A DNA stretch of 64,000 bases from an uncultured Christensenellaceae bacterium (GTDB taxonomy: Bacteria; Bacillota; Clostridia; Christensenellales; Borkfalkiaceae), in NCBI GenBank assembly GCA_910589015.1, contig CAJUSA010000005.1, forward strand, positions 66,786-130,785. Reading direction: 5' to 3'. Position numbers and translations under genes: made by a program. How positions within the stretch are numbered: position 1 is the first letter of the stretch; every line of letters begins with the position of its first letter. The notes beneath the pieces are model-generated. The model saw nothing but the letters and a program-made list of their open reading frames with translations. It had not been told where the DNA came from and did not search any database. Of the stretch, positions 51,732 through 60,812 are shown piece by piece.

Positions 51732-53534
51732 ATGGGCTATTGGATCAAAAAAATTTCACCGATTGTTCTTGCGGCGCTGATTGCCTGCTCGGTTCTTATG
51801 TTTTCGTTGCTGGCTGTCGGAAAAACGATGGGCAATGCCCAAAAAGGAACGATCGCAGAGGGGTCGTTACCGCTCGGTAAATATGAAGAAACGATCGACG
51901 TAACCGTCGGACAAATGGTTTCGGCGACTTCCTACGTCGCGGGCGAATCCGCTGATAAAAACGTAATGTATGATTTGGCGCGGGAAGTTCTGAATGTGAA
52001 TTTCAAATCGGTTTTTTCAGCGAATATCGGCACGGCGTACGACTATCAACTGAACACCTACATTTTAAACGGTAAAGTTCCCGACTTATTCTTTTGTTCG
52101 CAAAATCAGCTTTCCGATTTGATCGATCAGGACATGGTGCAGGATATTTCGGGGATATACGAAGAGTATGCTTCTCCGGGGTTGCGTCTTGCGATGGAGT
52201 ATTCGTATACGGGCGATATTTCCGTATGGAACGACGGCAATCCCGCGCTCCCGCGCAGCACGGTGCTGATGGATGCAGCGAGCAAAAACGGCAAATGCTA
52301 CGGACTTCCGTTCCTGTCCGATTTATTTGAAAAATGTCCGCTCATTTGGATCCGTACCGATTGGTTCAAAAAGTATCTCGACAGCAAGAATATTTCCTAT
52401 ACGGAAGATACCGTGAACGATTATCTGCCCGCCGACTTCGGGGAATATCTGGAAGTCGTGGAGTTTTTTACGACGCAAGATCCCGACGGGAACAGACAAA
52501 ACGATACTTACGGATTTTCCTGCGGATTCACTGCCGCAAATCTCAATGGTATCGCCAACGTTTACGGCGCGTATCCCGGATATTACGTAAAAGACGATGA
52601 AGGTAAGTTTTATTACGGTACCGACGACGAAAAAATGCGCGACGTCATCAATCTTTTTAATCGGTTGTATAACGATGGACACATCGAGAAAAACTCGGCG
52701 TTCGACGGACAAACGTTGAAAAAAGCGTTGGCGTCGGGAAAGATCGGCACGTTCCTTGGCGAATATTGGAGCATCATGAGCTACGGTCTGAGCGATGCTT
52801 ATCTAATCGATCAGAACATCGACTGGATGCCGTGGGCGATCCGCGATTACGACGGCAACGTGATCGAACCGCTCGTTCCTTACAATATTTCAAACAACGC
52901 ATTTTATTGCATCGGGAAGGATTGCGTTAATCCCGAAGTATTGATTCTTCTTGCGAATCATCTTGTCGACCGTTATTTCAGCGACGATGGGGAATTTACG
53001 AAGCGCATTGTTGAAATATGCGGCAGCGAAAAATACCGCAGCGTGGAATCGGAACTCGAAATGTATCTTCCGTTCCGAATGGACGCGCCGCAGAAAAATC
53101 TGCGTTATGCGTTCGATTTGCAAAAAGCGTTCGCTACGAACGATACTTCCCACCTTACGTTGCACGAAATAACGTATTATAACAATATTAAATTGTTTTT
53201 GGACGATCCCAACGGGGCGGGGAAAATATATTATCCGTATTATAAAATTTTCTGCAAAAACGGCGCGTACGGCGAACTAACCAAATATGCGGATTACGAT
53301 TATGAAAAGGATAAAAATTACTTGAAAGTCAATTTCAAACGTCCCGGATTCGTTGGCATGAACACGCCTGAAATGGCGACGTATAACAGCTTGATTTCCG
53401 ATTACGAAGAACAGCAACTGATCTACATGTACGTTTCGCCCGCCGCAGTCACGCCCGAACGCTGGAAGACGTTTTCGGACGGTATAAAGAACAAGGGCGT
53501 ATCCGAAATTTTAAGGGGGTTGAACGGCGTATGA
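51732..53534 (+). CDS. Sugar ABC transporter solute-binding protein
   Basis: The 600-residue protein belongs to the family 1 extracellular solute-binding proteins paired with LplB/YtcP-type permeases. The N-terminal hydrophobic stretch contains LIAC (Cys19), which could be a lipobox, but the stretch runs on after it, so it may instead be a membrane anchor. It should deliver oligosaccharides to the two permeases that follow. AGGAGG lies 4 nt before the chosen ATG. It overlaps the first permease by 4 nt. No ATPase gene is in the operon, so a shared MsmK-type ATPase elsewhere is likely. Confidence 0.9.
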   Translation: MGYWIKKISPIVLAALIACSVLMFSLLAVGKTMGNAQKGTIAEGSLPLGKYEETIDVTVGQMVSATSYVAGESADKNVMYDLAREVLNVNFKSVFSANIGTAYDYQLNTYILNGKVPDLFFCSQNQLSDLIDQDMVQDISGIYEEYASPGLRLAMEYSYTGDISVWNDGNPALPRSTVLMDAASKNGKCYGLPFLSDLFEKCPLIWIRTDWFKKYLDSKNISYTEDTVNDYLPADFGEYLEVVEFFTTQDPDGNRQNDTYGFSCGFTAANLNGIANVYGAYPGYYVKDDEGKFYYGTDDEKMRDVINLFNRLYNDGHIEKNSAFDGQTLKKALASGKIGTFLGEYWSIMSYGLSDAYLIDQNIDWMPWAIRDYDGNVIEPLVPYNISNNAFYCIGKDCVNPEVLILLANHLVDRYFSDDGEFTKRIVEICGSEKYRSVESELEMYLPFRMDAPQKNLRYAFDLQKAFATNDTSHLTLHEITYYNNIKLFLDDPNGAGKIYYPYYKIFCKNGAYGELTKYADYDYEKDKNYLKVNFKRPGFVGMNTPEMATYNSLISDYEEQQLIYMYVSPAAVTPERWKTFSDGIKNKGVSEILRGLNGV

Positions 53535-54502
53535 TCACCAAAGCAAAAAACGAAAATGCCGAAAACACCGCCAAAGGGCATCGCCGCACTAAAAATCCGT
53601 TAAAGAAAATGAGCTGGCAGCTTCATTTGATCATCGTGCTGCCGCTCATCTTCCTCATCGTGTTTACCTATGTGCCCATGTTCGGGTTGCGCCTTGCCTT
53701 TGTGGAAAAGTTGGATTATCAAAAGGGCATATGGGGAAGTAAGTTTTGCGGTTTCGATTGGTTTAAGTATATGTTTACGGCAATGCCCGAGTTTTATAAG
53801 GTGTTCCGTAATACGCTCATTATCGCAACAAGCAAGTTGGTATTAGGGTTCCCCGTTCCCATTATTGTTTCGTTACTGTTAAACGAGCTGAGAAGAACCA
53901 AAGTTAAAAAACTGTTGCAGACCATTTACTTCATGCCGTATTTTCTTTCGTGGGTCATTTTGGGCAGCATCATAAAGACGATATTCCAACAGGGCGGTAT
54001 GTTCGACGGGTTTTTAAGTTGGTTCGGCTATCGCGGCGATCATATTTGGTTGCAGTCGGATTTCTCGTTTGTCATGATCGTGATTTTTACCGACATTTGG
54101 AAAGGGTTCGGCTACGGCGCAATCATTTATCTTGCCGCGCTTACGGGCATCGATCCTACGTTATATGAGGCGGCGGAAATGGACGGGGCAAACCGTTTTC
54201 AGCAGACGATACATGTTACCCTTCCGAGCATGATGGCGATCATTATTTTGAACCTGATCCTCAATCTCGGCAGCGTGATCAATGCGAACTTCGATCAGAT
54301 TTACGTTTTGTATAATCCATTGGTTTACGATTGGGGCGATATCATCGATACCTACGTTTATCGTATCACGTTAGAGGGAACGAGTGCGGCGAATTATCCC
54401 ATCGGAACGGCAATCGGGTTGTTCAAATCGGTTATCTCTCTCATTCTCATTTGCACGAGCAATCTCATTGTAAAAAAGACTTCGGATTATCAAATACTGT
54501 AA
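53531..54502 (+). CDS. Sugar ABC transporter permease (LplB-like)
   Basis: The 323-residue protein has six helices after a basic N-terminal extension and the ATPase-contact EAA loop EAAEMDGANRFQQTIHVTLP. It is the first of the two membrane subunits, coupled to the binding protein gene by overlap. Confidence 0.93.
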   Translation: MITKAKNENAENTAKGHRRTKNPLKKMSWQLHLIIVLPLIFLIVFTYVPMFGLRLAFVEKLDYQKGIWGSKFCGFDWFKYMFTAMPEFYKVFRNTLIIATSKLVLGFPVPIIVSLLLNELRRTKVKKLLQTIYFMPYFLSWVILGSIIKTIFQQGGMFDGFLSWFGYRGDHIWLQSDFSFVMIVIFTDIWKGFGYGAIIYLAALTGIDPTLYEAAEMDGANRFQQTIHVTLPSMMAIIILNLILNLGSVINANFDQIYVLYNPLVYDWGDIIDTYVYRITLEGTSAANYPIGTAIGLFKSVISLILICTSNLIVKKTSDYQIL

Positions 54503-54515
54503 AGGAGGAAGCGGA

Positions 54516-55391
54516 ATGAAAAAGAAAACTTCGGCGGGTTACATTGTATTCTCCGTGTTTAATTATATTTTCTTAACGCTTTTAGCGCTCCTTTGTTTGC
54601 TTCCCATGATCCATGTTTTGGCAATTTCATTCAGTGCGAAGGAATTTGTGGAAGCAAACAGGGTAACGTTTATTCCTTTAAGATTTACGCTTGACTCTTA
54701 CGGTTATGTATTTTCCAACAGCGCTTTTTGGTCGGCGCTCAAAGTTAGCGTTATTAAAACCGTGCTCGGCACGTTGCTTACCACGTTTTTTACCATTTTG
54801 CTGGCGTATCCGCTGTCGCGGAAAAACACGATGTTTCCGGGAAGAGCGATATACATGGCGGTCTTGGTGGTAGCGATGTTGTTCAGCGGCGGACTCGTGC
54901 CCACGTATTTGTTGATCGCCAATACGCTGCATCTGAAAGACACGATTTGGGCGTTGATTTTTCCTTGCAGCATTCAAGTCTTTCTTGTGATCATGATGAT
55001 GAATTTCATGCGCCAGCTCCCGCAGGAAATGGAAGAAGCGGCGTATATCGACGGGGCGGAACATTTTAACATACTCATTCAAATCGTGATACCGTGTTCT
55101 TCGCCCGTGATCGTAACCGTAATGATGTTTTCCTTTATCAGTCAGTGGAACAGCTGGTTCGACGGTTTGATTTACAGTTCGCAGCCGCAATATTATCCTT
55201 TGCAGACGTATTTACAGGAGTTTTTGAAGGAGCCGACGTTTTCCGGGATCGAGGGCGGATTTCAGAACGTGAGCAATAATTCTTTGGCGGCAGCCAATAT
55301 CTTTATTATCTTATTACCCATCATTCTTTTGTATCCGTGGGTGCAAAAGTACTTTATCAAGGGTATTGTTTTAGGAAGTGTTAAGGGTTGA
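54516..55391 (+). CDS. Sugar ABC transporter permease (YtcP-like)
   Basis: The 291-residue protein has six helices and the EAA loop EEAAYIDGAEHFNILIQIVIP. It forms the heterodimeric channel with the previous permease. AAGGAGG precedes the ATG. Confidence 0.93.
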   Translation: MKKKTSAGYIVFSVFNYIFLTLLALLCLLPMIHVLAISFSAKEFVEANRVTFIPLRFTLDSYGYVFSNSAFWSALKVSVIKTVLGTLLTTFFTILLAYPLSRKNTMFPGRAIYMAVLVVAMLFSGGLVPTYLLIANTLHLKDTIWALIFPCSIQVFLVIMMMNFMRQLPQEMEEAAYIDGAEHFNILIQIVIPCSSPVIVTVMMFSFISQWNSWFDGLIYSSQPQYYPLQTYLQEFLKEPTFSGIEGGFQNVSNNSLAAANIFIILLPIILLYPWVQKYFIKGIVLGSVKG

Positions 55392-55413
55392 CCCTTACAA
55401 GGAGGAATAAATT

Positions 55414-56847
55414 ATGAAAAAAATGTTAGCATTACCTCTTGCGGTTTGTATGTTGGCTCCGGTTATCGGCATTGCAAACACAAACACCGCTCCCGCCGCT
55501 TCTGCGAAAGCGGAAAGCGCGGCGGCAAGCACGGGCGATTGGATGCCGCATAATTACGTTTTGAGCGGTTACGAAATTCCCACGGGTATGAGCTATGACG
55601 GCGATGCGGGCACGGTTTCGTTTACGGGTTCGCTCAATGCGGGGATCGCGACGACGGGATTTTCCTATCTAAAAGCGATCGACGTCACCGATTTCTCCGT
55701 AGACATGACGTTGAATATCCCCGATATCGATAAGCTTACTTGGATGAGCTTGACCTTCCTCGATAAGAATATCATCGCGGACGATCAGAATTCGATCCCC
55801 GTGAATATGCCGTTCAACGCGTTAAGCGGATTCGGCGGTTACCAGAACACGGAACAGACGGGGCTTGTTTTCATGCTCAACACGAATCAGCTTCTGGAAA
55901 ACAATGTGCTCGGGTTATCGACTATTGCAAAAAATTTCGACGTCGAAACGGGTGAAGCGGCGGACGCGCCTTGGGCAGACGTTACGCAAGACAAAGCGGT
56001 ATCCAATTTCAAACTCGACGCCGAGTGGAACGGACACCTCAGCCTTTCGTTTACCGAAAACGGCGACGGTGTCGGTATGAACGTGAACGGTGGCGCATGG
56101 AAGGGTATAGGCGAAGGCGGCGAGTACGATTTCACTGCGCCTTATCTCAACAGCGGAAGTACCTTTGCGGGTTTTAAGGAATATTTTGCGGAGCATGAAT
56201 GCTATTTTGGCATGGTCATGATGTATAGCGACGATTCGCACCGTCCCGTTACGCTTACGGTAAACGAAGTGAACGGCATGAAGGCGAGCGACGGCGTTGC
56301 TCCCGCCTATCGCGTCGATAAAACGGTGACGCAGGATCATCTCACCGTCACGGTACCCAACGCTTCGATGGGGAACTTCGGCGTATACGCTTCTGCGATC
56401 GACGGATTAAAAGTCGTCAAATATGATGAAACGGACGGTGATTGGGAAATCGTCAAAGAGAGAGCGGATAAATTGGGCTATGATGTGATCGATTATTTCA
56501 GCGTTGCTCCTACGGTCGGCGGCGTCACTGTGAATTTGAAGGCGGCAATGGACGTTACGTATACGTTGCCTTCGACGGGATATTCGGATTATAAGTTTTA
56601 TTTCCTGAACGAGGACGGCGAAGCGCAGGAATTGGGCGCGGATCTTGCAACCGTGCAAGACGGAAAGGTTGTTTTGAAGATCGATAACGAAAACGTGTAT
56701 CAAGTAATCGTCTACGGAAAAGCGGGTAAAAAATCGGGCTGCAACGGTTCCGTCGGCATTGCTTCCGTTTCGGGTGCAGGTTTCTTGGCTGTTGCCGCGG
56801 TGATCGGGATCGTCGCTTATAAAAAGAAAAACGAAAAAGGGGAATAA
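55414..56847 (+). CDS. Secreted protein with C-terminal Gly-Cys membrane anchor (paralog 1)
   Basis: The 477-residue protein has a signal peptide (MKKMLALPLAVCMLAPVIG..., cleavage near ASA), a beta-rich body, and a C-terminus with SGCNGSVG, a membrane helix and KKKNEKGE. The N-terminal part resembles the next gene (both have a DW-P-NYVL start and an ID(V/I)TD-F-M core) and the repeats of the large surface protein. No catalytic motif is recognised. Its place between permeases and hydrolases suggests binding of the glycan outside the cell, which is inference. Confidence 0.8.
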   Translation: MKKMLALPLAVCMLAPVIGIANTNTAPAASAKAESAAASTGDWMPHNYVLSGYEIPTGMSYDGDAGTVSFTGSLNAGIATTGFSYLKAIDVTDFSVDMTLNIPDIDKLTWMSLTFLDKNIIADDQNSIPVNMPFNALSGFGGYQNTEQTGLVFMLNTNQLLENNVLGLSTIAKNFDVETGEAADAPWADVTQDKAVSNFKLDAEWNGHLSLSFTENGDGVGMNVNGGAWKGIGEGGEYDFTAPYLNSGSTFAGFKEYFAEHECYFGMVMMYSDDSHRPVTLTVNEVNGMKASDGVAPAYRVDKTVTQDHLTVTVPNASMGNFGVYASAIDGLKVVKYDETDGDWEIVKERADKLGYDVIDYFSVAPTVGGVTVNLKAAMDVTYTLPSTGYSDYKFYFLNEDGEAQELGADLATVQDGKVVLKIDNENVYQVIVYGKAGKKSGCNGSVGIASVSGAGFLAVAAVIGIVAYKKKNEKGE

Positions 56848-56849
56848 GT

Positions 56850-58460
56850 ATGAAAAAAGTAATTTGTTTTGTGATTGCAGGTTTGTTGGCGGGCAGCAGC
56901 GCTATGATCGCTGCGCCGCGCGCGGCGTCGTCTGCTGCGGAAGACTCTTACTCCGCTTCGGATTGGAAACCGTTCAATTACGTTTTAACGGAAGGCGCGG
57001 GACTGAATACAAGATATCTCGATATCAGAACGCATCTTTCTTATGAAAACAACGAACTTACCGCGACGGGCAGCACGACGAAGGGTGGCATGGGCGTAAG
57101 TTTCGCGCCCGAGATCGACATTACCGATTGCTCTTTCAACATGAGCATGAATAATTGGCAGGAAGTGAGTACCGACCGTTGGTTCGGTTTTACGCTTACC
57201 GACGTTCTCGAAAAGAGCGATAACTTCAACGAAGTTCCTTTTTACAGTAAGCACAGCGAATCGTGGTCGAACGATTACGGCGCGGGGATCCTGTTTGCCA
57301 TGCGTCCGTCGACTAACGGTCAAATGACCATTCAGTTCAACTATATCGGCATTAACCCGTCTTTCGACGCAGATGGCGAGTTCAACACGGAAGCCGGCGA
57401 ATATTCGGACGGTTATCTCGGTTGGGCGGGTTGGATTTCGACGATTCAGCTGTGCAACACGGATTGGACGCCCAAAACCGATTATGCCGACATTAAAATT
57501 TCGATGAAAGGCATTACGGAAAACGGAAAAGAGGGCATTGCCTTCGATCTTAACGACGGCTACTTCAAAAGAACAGACTACGCTTGGAAAACGCCCGAAA
57601 ACGAAGCGGGTTTAACTTTAGCGGAAACCACGTTTGAAAAAGACGTGTTTGAAAAGCTCGATCTCGATAGCAACGGTTATCTCACCGAAGCGGAATTCAA
57701 CAACTTTATTTACGGAAGCGCGTGGAACGACGGCGCGGAAAAACAGAGCGTGATTCCCTATGCGAACTACGGCGATAGCTTTTATGCTCTTACCGAGTTT
57801 CAGAAGAAACTCACCGAAAACGGTAAGCGGCTGTATCTCAGCGTAATGTATAAAGACGCCTGGGACATGATGGAAGGCACGGGCGAAGCAAGTTTCACCG
57901 TTCATTCCGTGAACGGGAAAAATGCAACGAAGGGCGAAACGACCGATCTTTTTGCCGACTCTACCGTTACGGGCGATATCGGTGCGACGATCTCCGAAAC
58001 GCAACTGCATGCAGGCGTGTATCCGTCGATGGTGACATTGTTGGAAGCCAAAGAGCTTGCGGAAAAAGATTACGAAAAGGCGAAGGCCAACATTGAGAGC
58101 GCGGCAAAAGCCGAGAAAAAGGCTTGGAAAGTCGTCAGCATCGTCGGCAAAACGGAAAGCGGAGCGAACGTATCCTTTATCGACGAAACGACGGTTTCGC
58201 TCGACGCATCCGTATACAAGGGCGTAAAGGTCTATAAGATCGTCGGTACGGACGTCGATGAGATCGCTACGACGGAAGCGGACGGAAAAGTGACGTTCAA
58301 GATGAATTCGTCTAATCTGAAATTGGTGTTGATGATCGATAAAGAGGGCGGCAAGGGTTGCAGTTCCACAGTCAACACCGTTGCGTTCGGAATGGTAGGC
58401 GGCATAGCGGTCGCGGCATTGGGCGTTTGCCTTGCAGTGAAGAAAAAGAAAGAAAACTAA
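56850..58460 (+). CDS. Secreted protein with EF-hand and C-terminal Gly-Cys anchor (paralog 2)
   Basis: The 536-residue protein has a signal peptide, the same DWKPFNYVLT start and beta-rich body as the gene before, and one canonical EF-hand loop at 271-282 (DLDSNGYLTEAE), so it probably binds calcium. The C-terminus has GKGCSSTV, a membrane helix and KKKKEN. It follows its paralog by 2 nt, a tandem duplication that has diverged. The function is unknown. Confidence 0.8.
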   Translation: MKKVICFVIAGLLAGSSAMIAAPRAASSAAEDSYSASDWKPFNYVLTEGAGLNTRYLDIRTHLSYENNELTATGSTTKGGMGVSFAPEIDITDCSFNMSMNNWQEVSTDRWFGFTLTDVLEKSDNFNEVPFYSKHSESWSNDYGAGILFAMRPSTNGQMTIQFNYIGINPSFDADGEFNTEAGEYSDGYLGWAGWISTIQLCNTDWTPKTDYADIKISMKGITENGKEGIAFDLNDGYFKRTDYAWKTPENEAGLTLAETTFEKDVFEKLDLDSNGYLTEAEFNNFIYGSAWNDGAEKQSVIPYANYGDSFYALTEFQKKLTENGKRLYLSVMYKDAWDMMEGTGEASFTVHSVNGKNATKGETTDLFADSTVTGDIGATISETQLHAGVYPSMVTLLEAKELAEKDYEKAKANIESAAKAEKKAWKVVSIVGKTESGANVSFIDETTVSLDASVYKGVKVYKIVGTDVDEIATTEADGKVTFKMNSSNLKLVLMIDKEGGKGCSSTVNTVAFGMVGGIAVAALGVCLAVKKKKEN

Positions 58461-58472
58461 ACGGTTGCGTTC

Positions 58473-58504
58473 CTTGTCGGCTGATTTTGGAATCAGCCGA
58501 CAAG
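58473..58504 (+). other. Intercistronic hairpin
   Basis: A perfect 14-bp stem (58473-58486 with 58491-58504) and a TTGG loop lie between the anchored-protein genes and the lipoprotein genes. There is no T-run, so it is more likely a processing site or an RNA stabiliser that sets different levels of the two parts of the operon. Confidence 0.7.
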
Positions 58505-58532
58505 AGAACCGATTTAAGACGGAAGGTAAAGT

Positions 58533-59666
58533 ATGAAAAATAAAATTGCGGCTTTGTTGACGATCGTTCCTTTGTTGCTTTGTTCCGCCGCCTGTTCGCC
58601 GCGCGACGGTGCCGACGACGGAGAAAAGGAAAAAAAGTATGAATACGTTTCGGTTTTGAACGACAGAAATTTCCGCAACGGCTTTGAAGTAAACGGGATA
58701 TGGAATCCGATTTACGGCAATCCGGAAGAAGATGCCGTCGAACGGTACGATCTCGATAAATTCGGGCAGAAGTACTATCACGGCGCGGACTATTTCGATT
58801 ACGAAAAAGGATTGCAAGGGCCGCCGTCCTGGACGATCCATCAAGCGGCGTCCCGCTACCCTTGGCACGACAGGGGCAACACGGTAACCGAGTTGAAAGA
58901 CGGCAAACAGACTTTCAACTATAAATTTACCGATCTGGGTGACGAGCGGTACCTCTACCAAAACCAATCGAAAGAGCTGGAAGTCGATACGAAGACGAGC
59001 GAATTCCGTCTTGCGTTGAAGTCTTCGGAGTGCTATAAATACGACCGTGCGCCCATGCAGGAGTGGCCGCATTTGCTTTTGATGCAGTCGATGGGCACGC
59101 CCGAAGATATTCCCAAACAGATCGCGGTCAAGAACACCGAGTCCATCGTCGTTTCGCTTGATTTGAAGTTGAATTCCTTTGCCGACCGTATGCAGGGTAC
59201 GCCGAACCCCGATCTTCACGCCTGTGTGTTAATGTTCTATCTCGAATTTTATTACATGCCGTCCGTGGCGCAGGGATTTACGGATTTCTTCTATGTGGGG
59301 CTTACTCTCTTCGATAACAGGATGCCGTTTGCCGTAGGCACGAGCGGCCCCGATTCGGGCACAAAGGAGTCCGAAACGAACAAGTGGGTGTATAATATTC
59401 CCGGTACGCATTATTGGTCTCCGACGAATAATCTTTACGATATGAAGGGGGATCTCATCTTTAACGAGTGGAAGTCGATCGATTTTGAAGTCTATCCTTA
59501 CATTTCGCTCGCGCTCGGCGACGCGCAGCGCGGCGACATGTTCCAAGGCGTTACGATGGATAAGCTTTATCTTCACCATATGTATATAGGATTTGAAAGT
59601 CCGGGCACTTACGACGTCGATATGTCGTTCCGCAATTTGGATATTAAGTCTTATATCGAAGTTTAA
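58533..59666 (+). CDS. Putative lipoprotein, tandem paralog A
   Basis: The 377-residue protein has an N-terminal signal with a possible lipid Cys21 (SAAC). It shares with the next gene the segments NP-IYG, RLALK-SECY, QEWPHLLL and KES-T-KW, so they are true paralogs. I do not recognise the family. The many aromatic residues and the locus point to carbohydrate binding. A ribosome binding site GGAAGG precedes the ATG. Confidence 0.8.
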   Translation: MKNKIAALLTIVPLLLCSAACSPRDGADDGEKEKKYEYVSVLNDRNFRNGFEVNGIWNPIYGNPEEDAVERYDLDKFGQKYYHGADYFDYEKGLQGPPSWTIHQAASRYPWHDRGNTVTELKDGKQTFNYKFTDLGDERYLYQNQSKELEVDTKTSEFRLALKSSECYKYDRAPMQEWPHLLLMQSMGTPEDIPKQIAVKNTESIVVSLDLKLNSFADRMQGTPNPDLHACVLMFYLEFYYMPSVAQGFTDFFYVGLTLFDNRMPFAVGTSGPDSGTKESETNKWVYNIPGTHYWSPTNNLYDMKGDLIFNEWKSIDFEVYPYISLALGDAQRGDMFQGVTMDKLYLHHMYIGFESPGTYDVDMSFRNLDIKSYIEV

Positions 59667-59677
59667 TAGAGGAACGG

Positions 59678-60805
59678 GTGATTGTTATGGTAAAAAAAAT
59701 ATTTGCGGTACTTATGAGCGCTCTCTTGCTATTCGGCTGTGCCGCATGCAACGCATCGACAAACAAACCCGAAAATCCCGATGATACGGAGGAGCCGAAC
59801 GAAGAAATGGGCATTTCAATTTTAGGAGATAAAAAATTCAGAAAAGGACTTTTGGTGCGCGGACTCGGGAAACCGATCTACGGCGACGACATCGAAACGT
59901 TCGGAACGGACGCCTATAACCCCATGGTGCGTTTCGATTACGGAAACGCGGATCTTATGCCGCAATGGCATCTCGCGCAATGGGCAACGCGTTATCCTTT
60001 TCACGACAAACAAAACACGACTTATGAAATCAAGAACGGTCAGAAAACGTTCAACTATCGGTTTACGGAAGTCGAGCGCAACCATTATCTTTACGAAAAT
60101 CAGTCGAAAACGTTTGAGGTCAACACAAGAACGGGGGAATACCGCCTTGCGTTAAAAGCGTCGGAGTGTTATCATTCCGATCGAGTAGCCTATCAGGAAT
60201 GGCCGCATCTTTTGTTGGAGCAAGACCTTTGCACGCCATCCGATTTGAATGCCGCCTGCAAAATTTCCGATTCAAAATCGATCCGCGTAAAAATCGACGC
60301 GAAAATAAACGATTTTGTCGACCATATGGGAGATCGGGCGAATTACGGATTGCATTCCGCAATGTGTCTTTTCTATCTGTACGTAGCCAATTACGACGAA
60401 ACCGCCGGAAACTTTACCGACATGCTGTGGTTCGGTATCCCGATTTTCGACAACCGTTATGTATTCAGCGAGGAAGCGAGCTTTCCCGATGCCGGGTCGA
60501 AAGAATCCGCAACCGATAAATGGATATTTAATATATCCTCTTCAGCTTTCTTTCAGCCCGATTATAATTTATACGACGGCGAGGGCAAAATCCTTTTGAA
60601 CACATGGAGAACGGTCGACGTGGAGTTGACGGATCTTATTCGCAGAGCGTTTAACGCAGCGCAGGAAGCGGGATATATGAAGGATTCCAAATGGGACAAT
60701 TTGTATATTAACGGTATGTATACGGGCTACGAGCTTCCCGGAACGTACGATATCGATATGTCTTTTAAAAATATCGATATTGTCGTAGAAAAAGAAACGG
60801 AGTAA
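59678..60805 (+). CDS. Putative lipoprotein, tandem paralog B
   Basis: The 375-residue protein has a signal peptide with lipobox LFGC (Cys21 in the GTG-start numbering). It shares long conserved segments with the gene before it. The start is either the GTG at 59678, about 5 nt after GAGG, or the ATG at 59687, which gives a more usual MVKK start but is 14 nt away. The body is acidic and aromatic-rich, and its function is unknown. Confidence 0.78.
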   Translation: MIVMVKKIFAVLMSALLLFGCAACNASTNKPENPDDTEEPNEEMGISILGDKKFRKGLLVRGLGKPIYGDDIETFGTDAYNPMVRFDYGNADLMPQWHLAQWATRYPFHDKQNTTYEIKNGQKTFNYRFTEVERNHYLYENQSKTFEVNTRTGEYRLALKASECYHSDRVAYQEWPHLLLEQDLCTPSDLNAACKISDSKSIRVKIDAKINDFVDHMGDRANYGLHSAMCLFYLYVANYDETAGNFTDMLWFGIPIFDNRYVFSEEASFPDAGSKESATDKWIFNISSSAFFQPDYNLYDGEGKILLNTWRTVDVELTDLIRRAFNAAQEAGYMKDSKWDNLYINGMYTGYELPGTYDIDMSFKNIDIVVEKETE

Positions 60806-60812
60806 ACATTTT

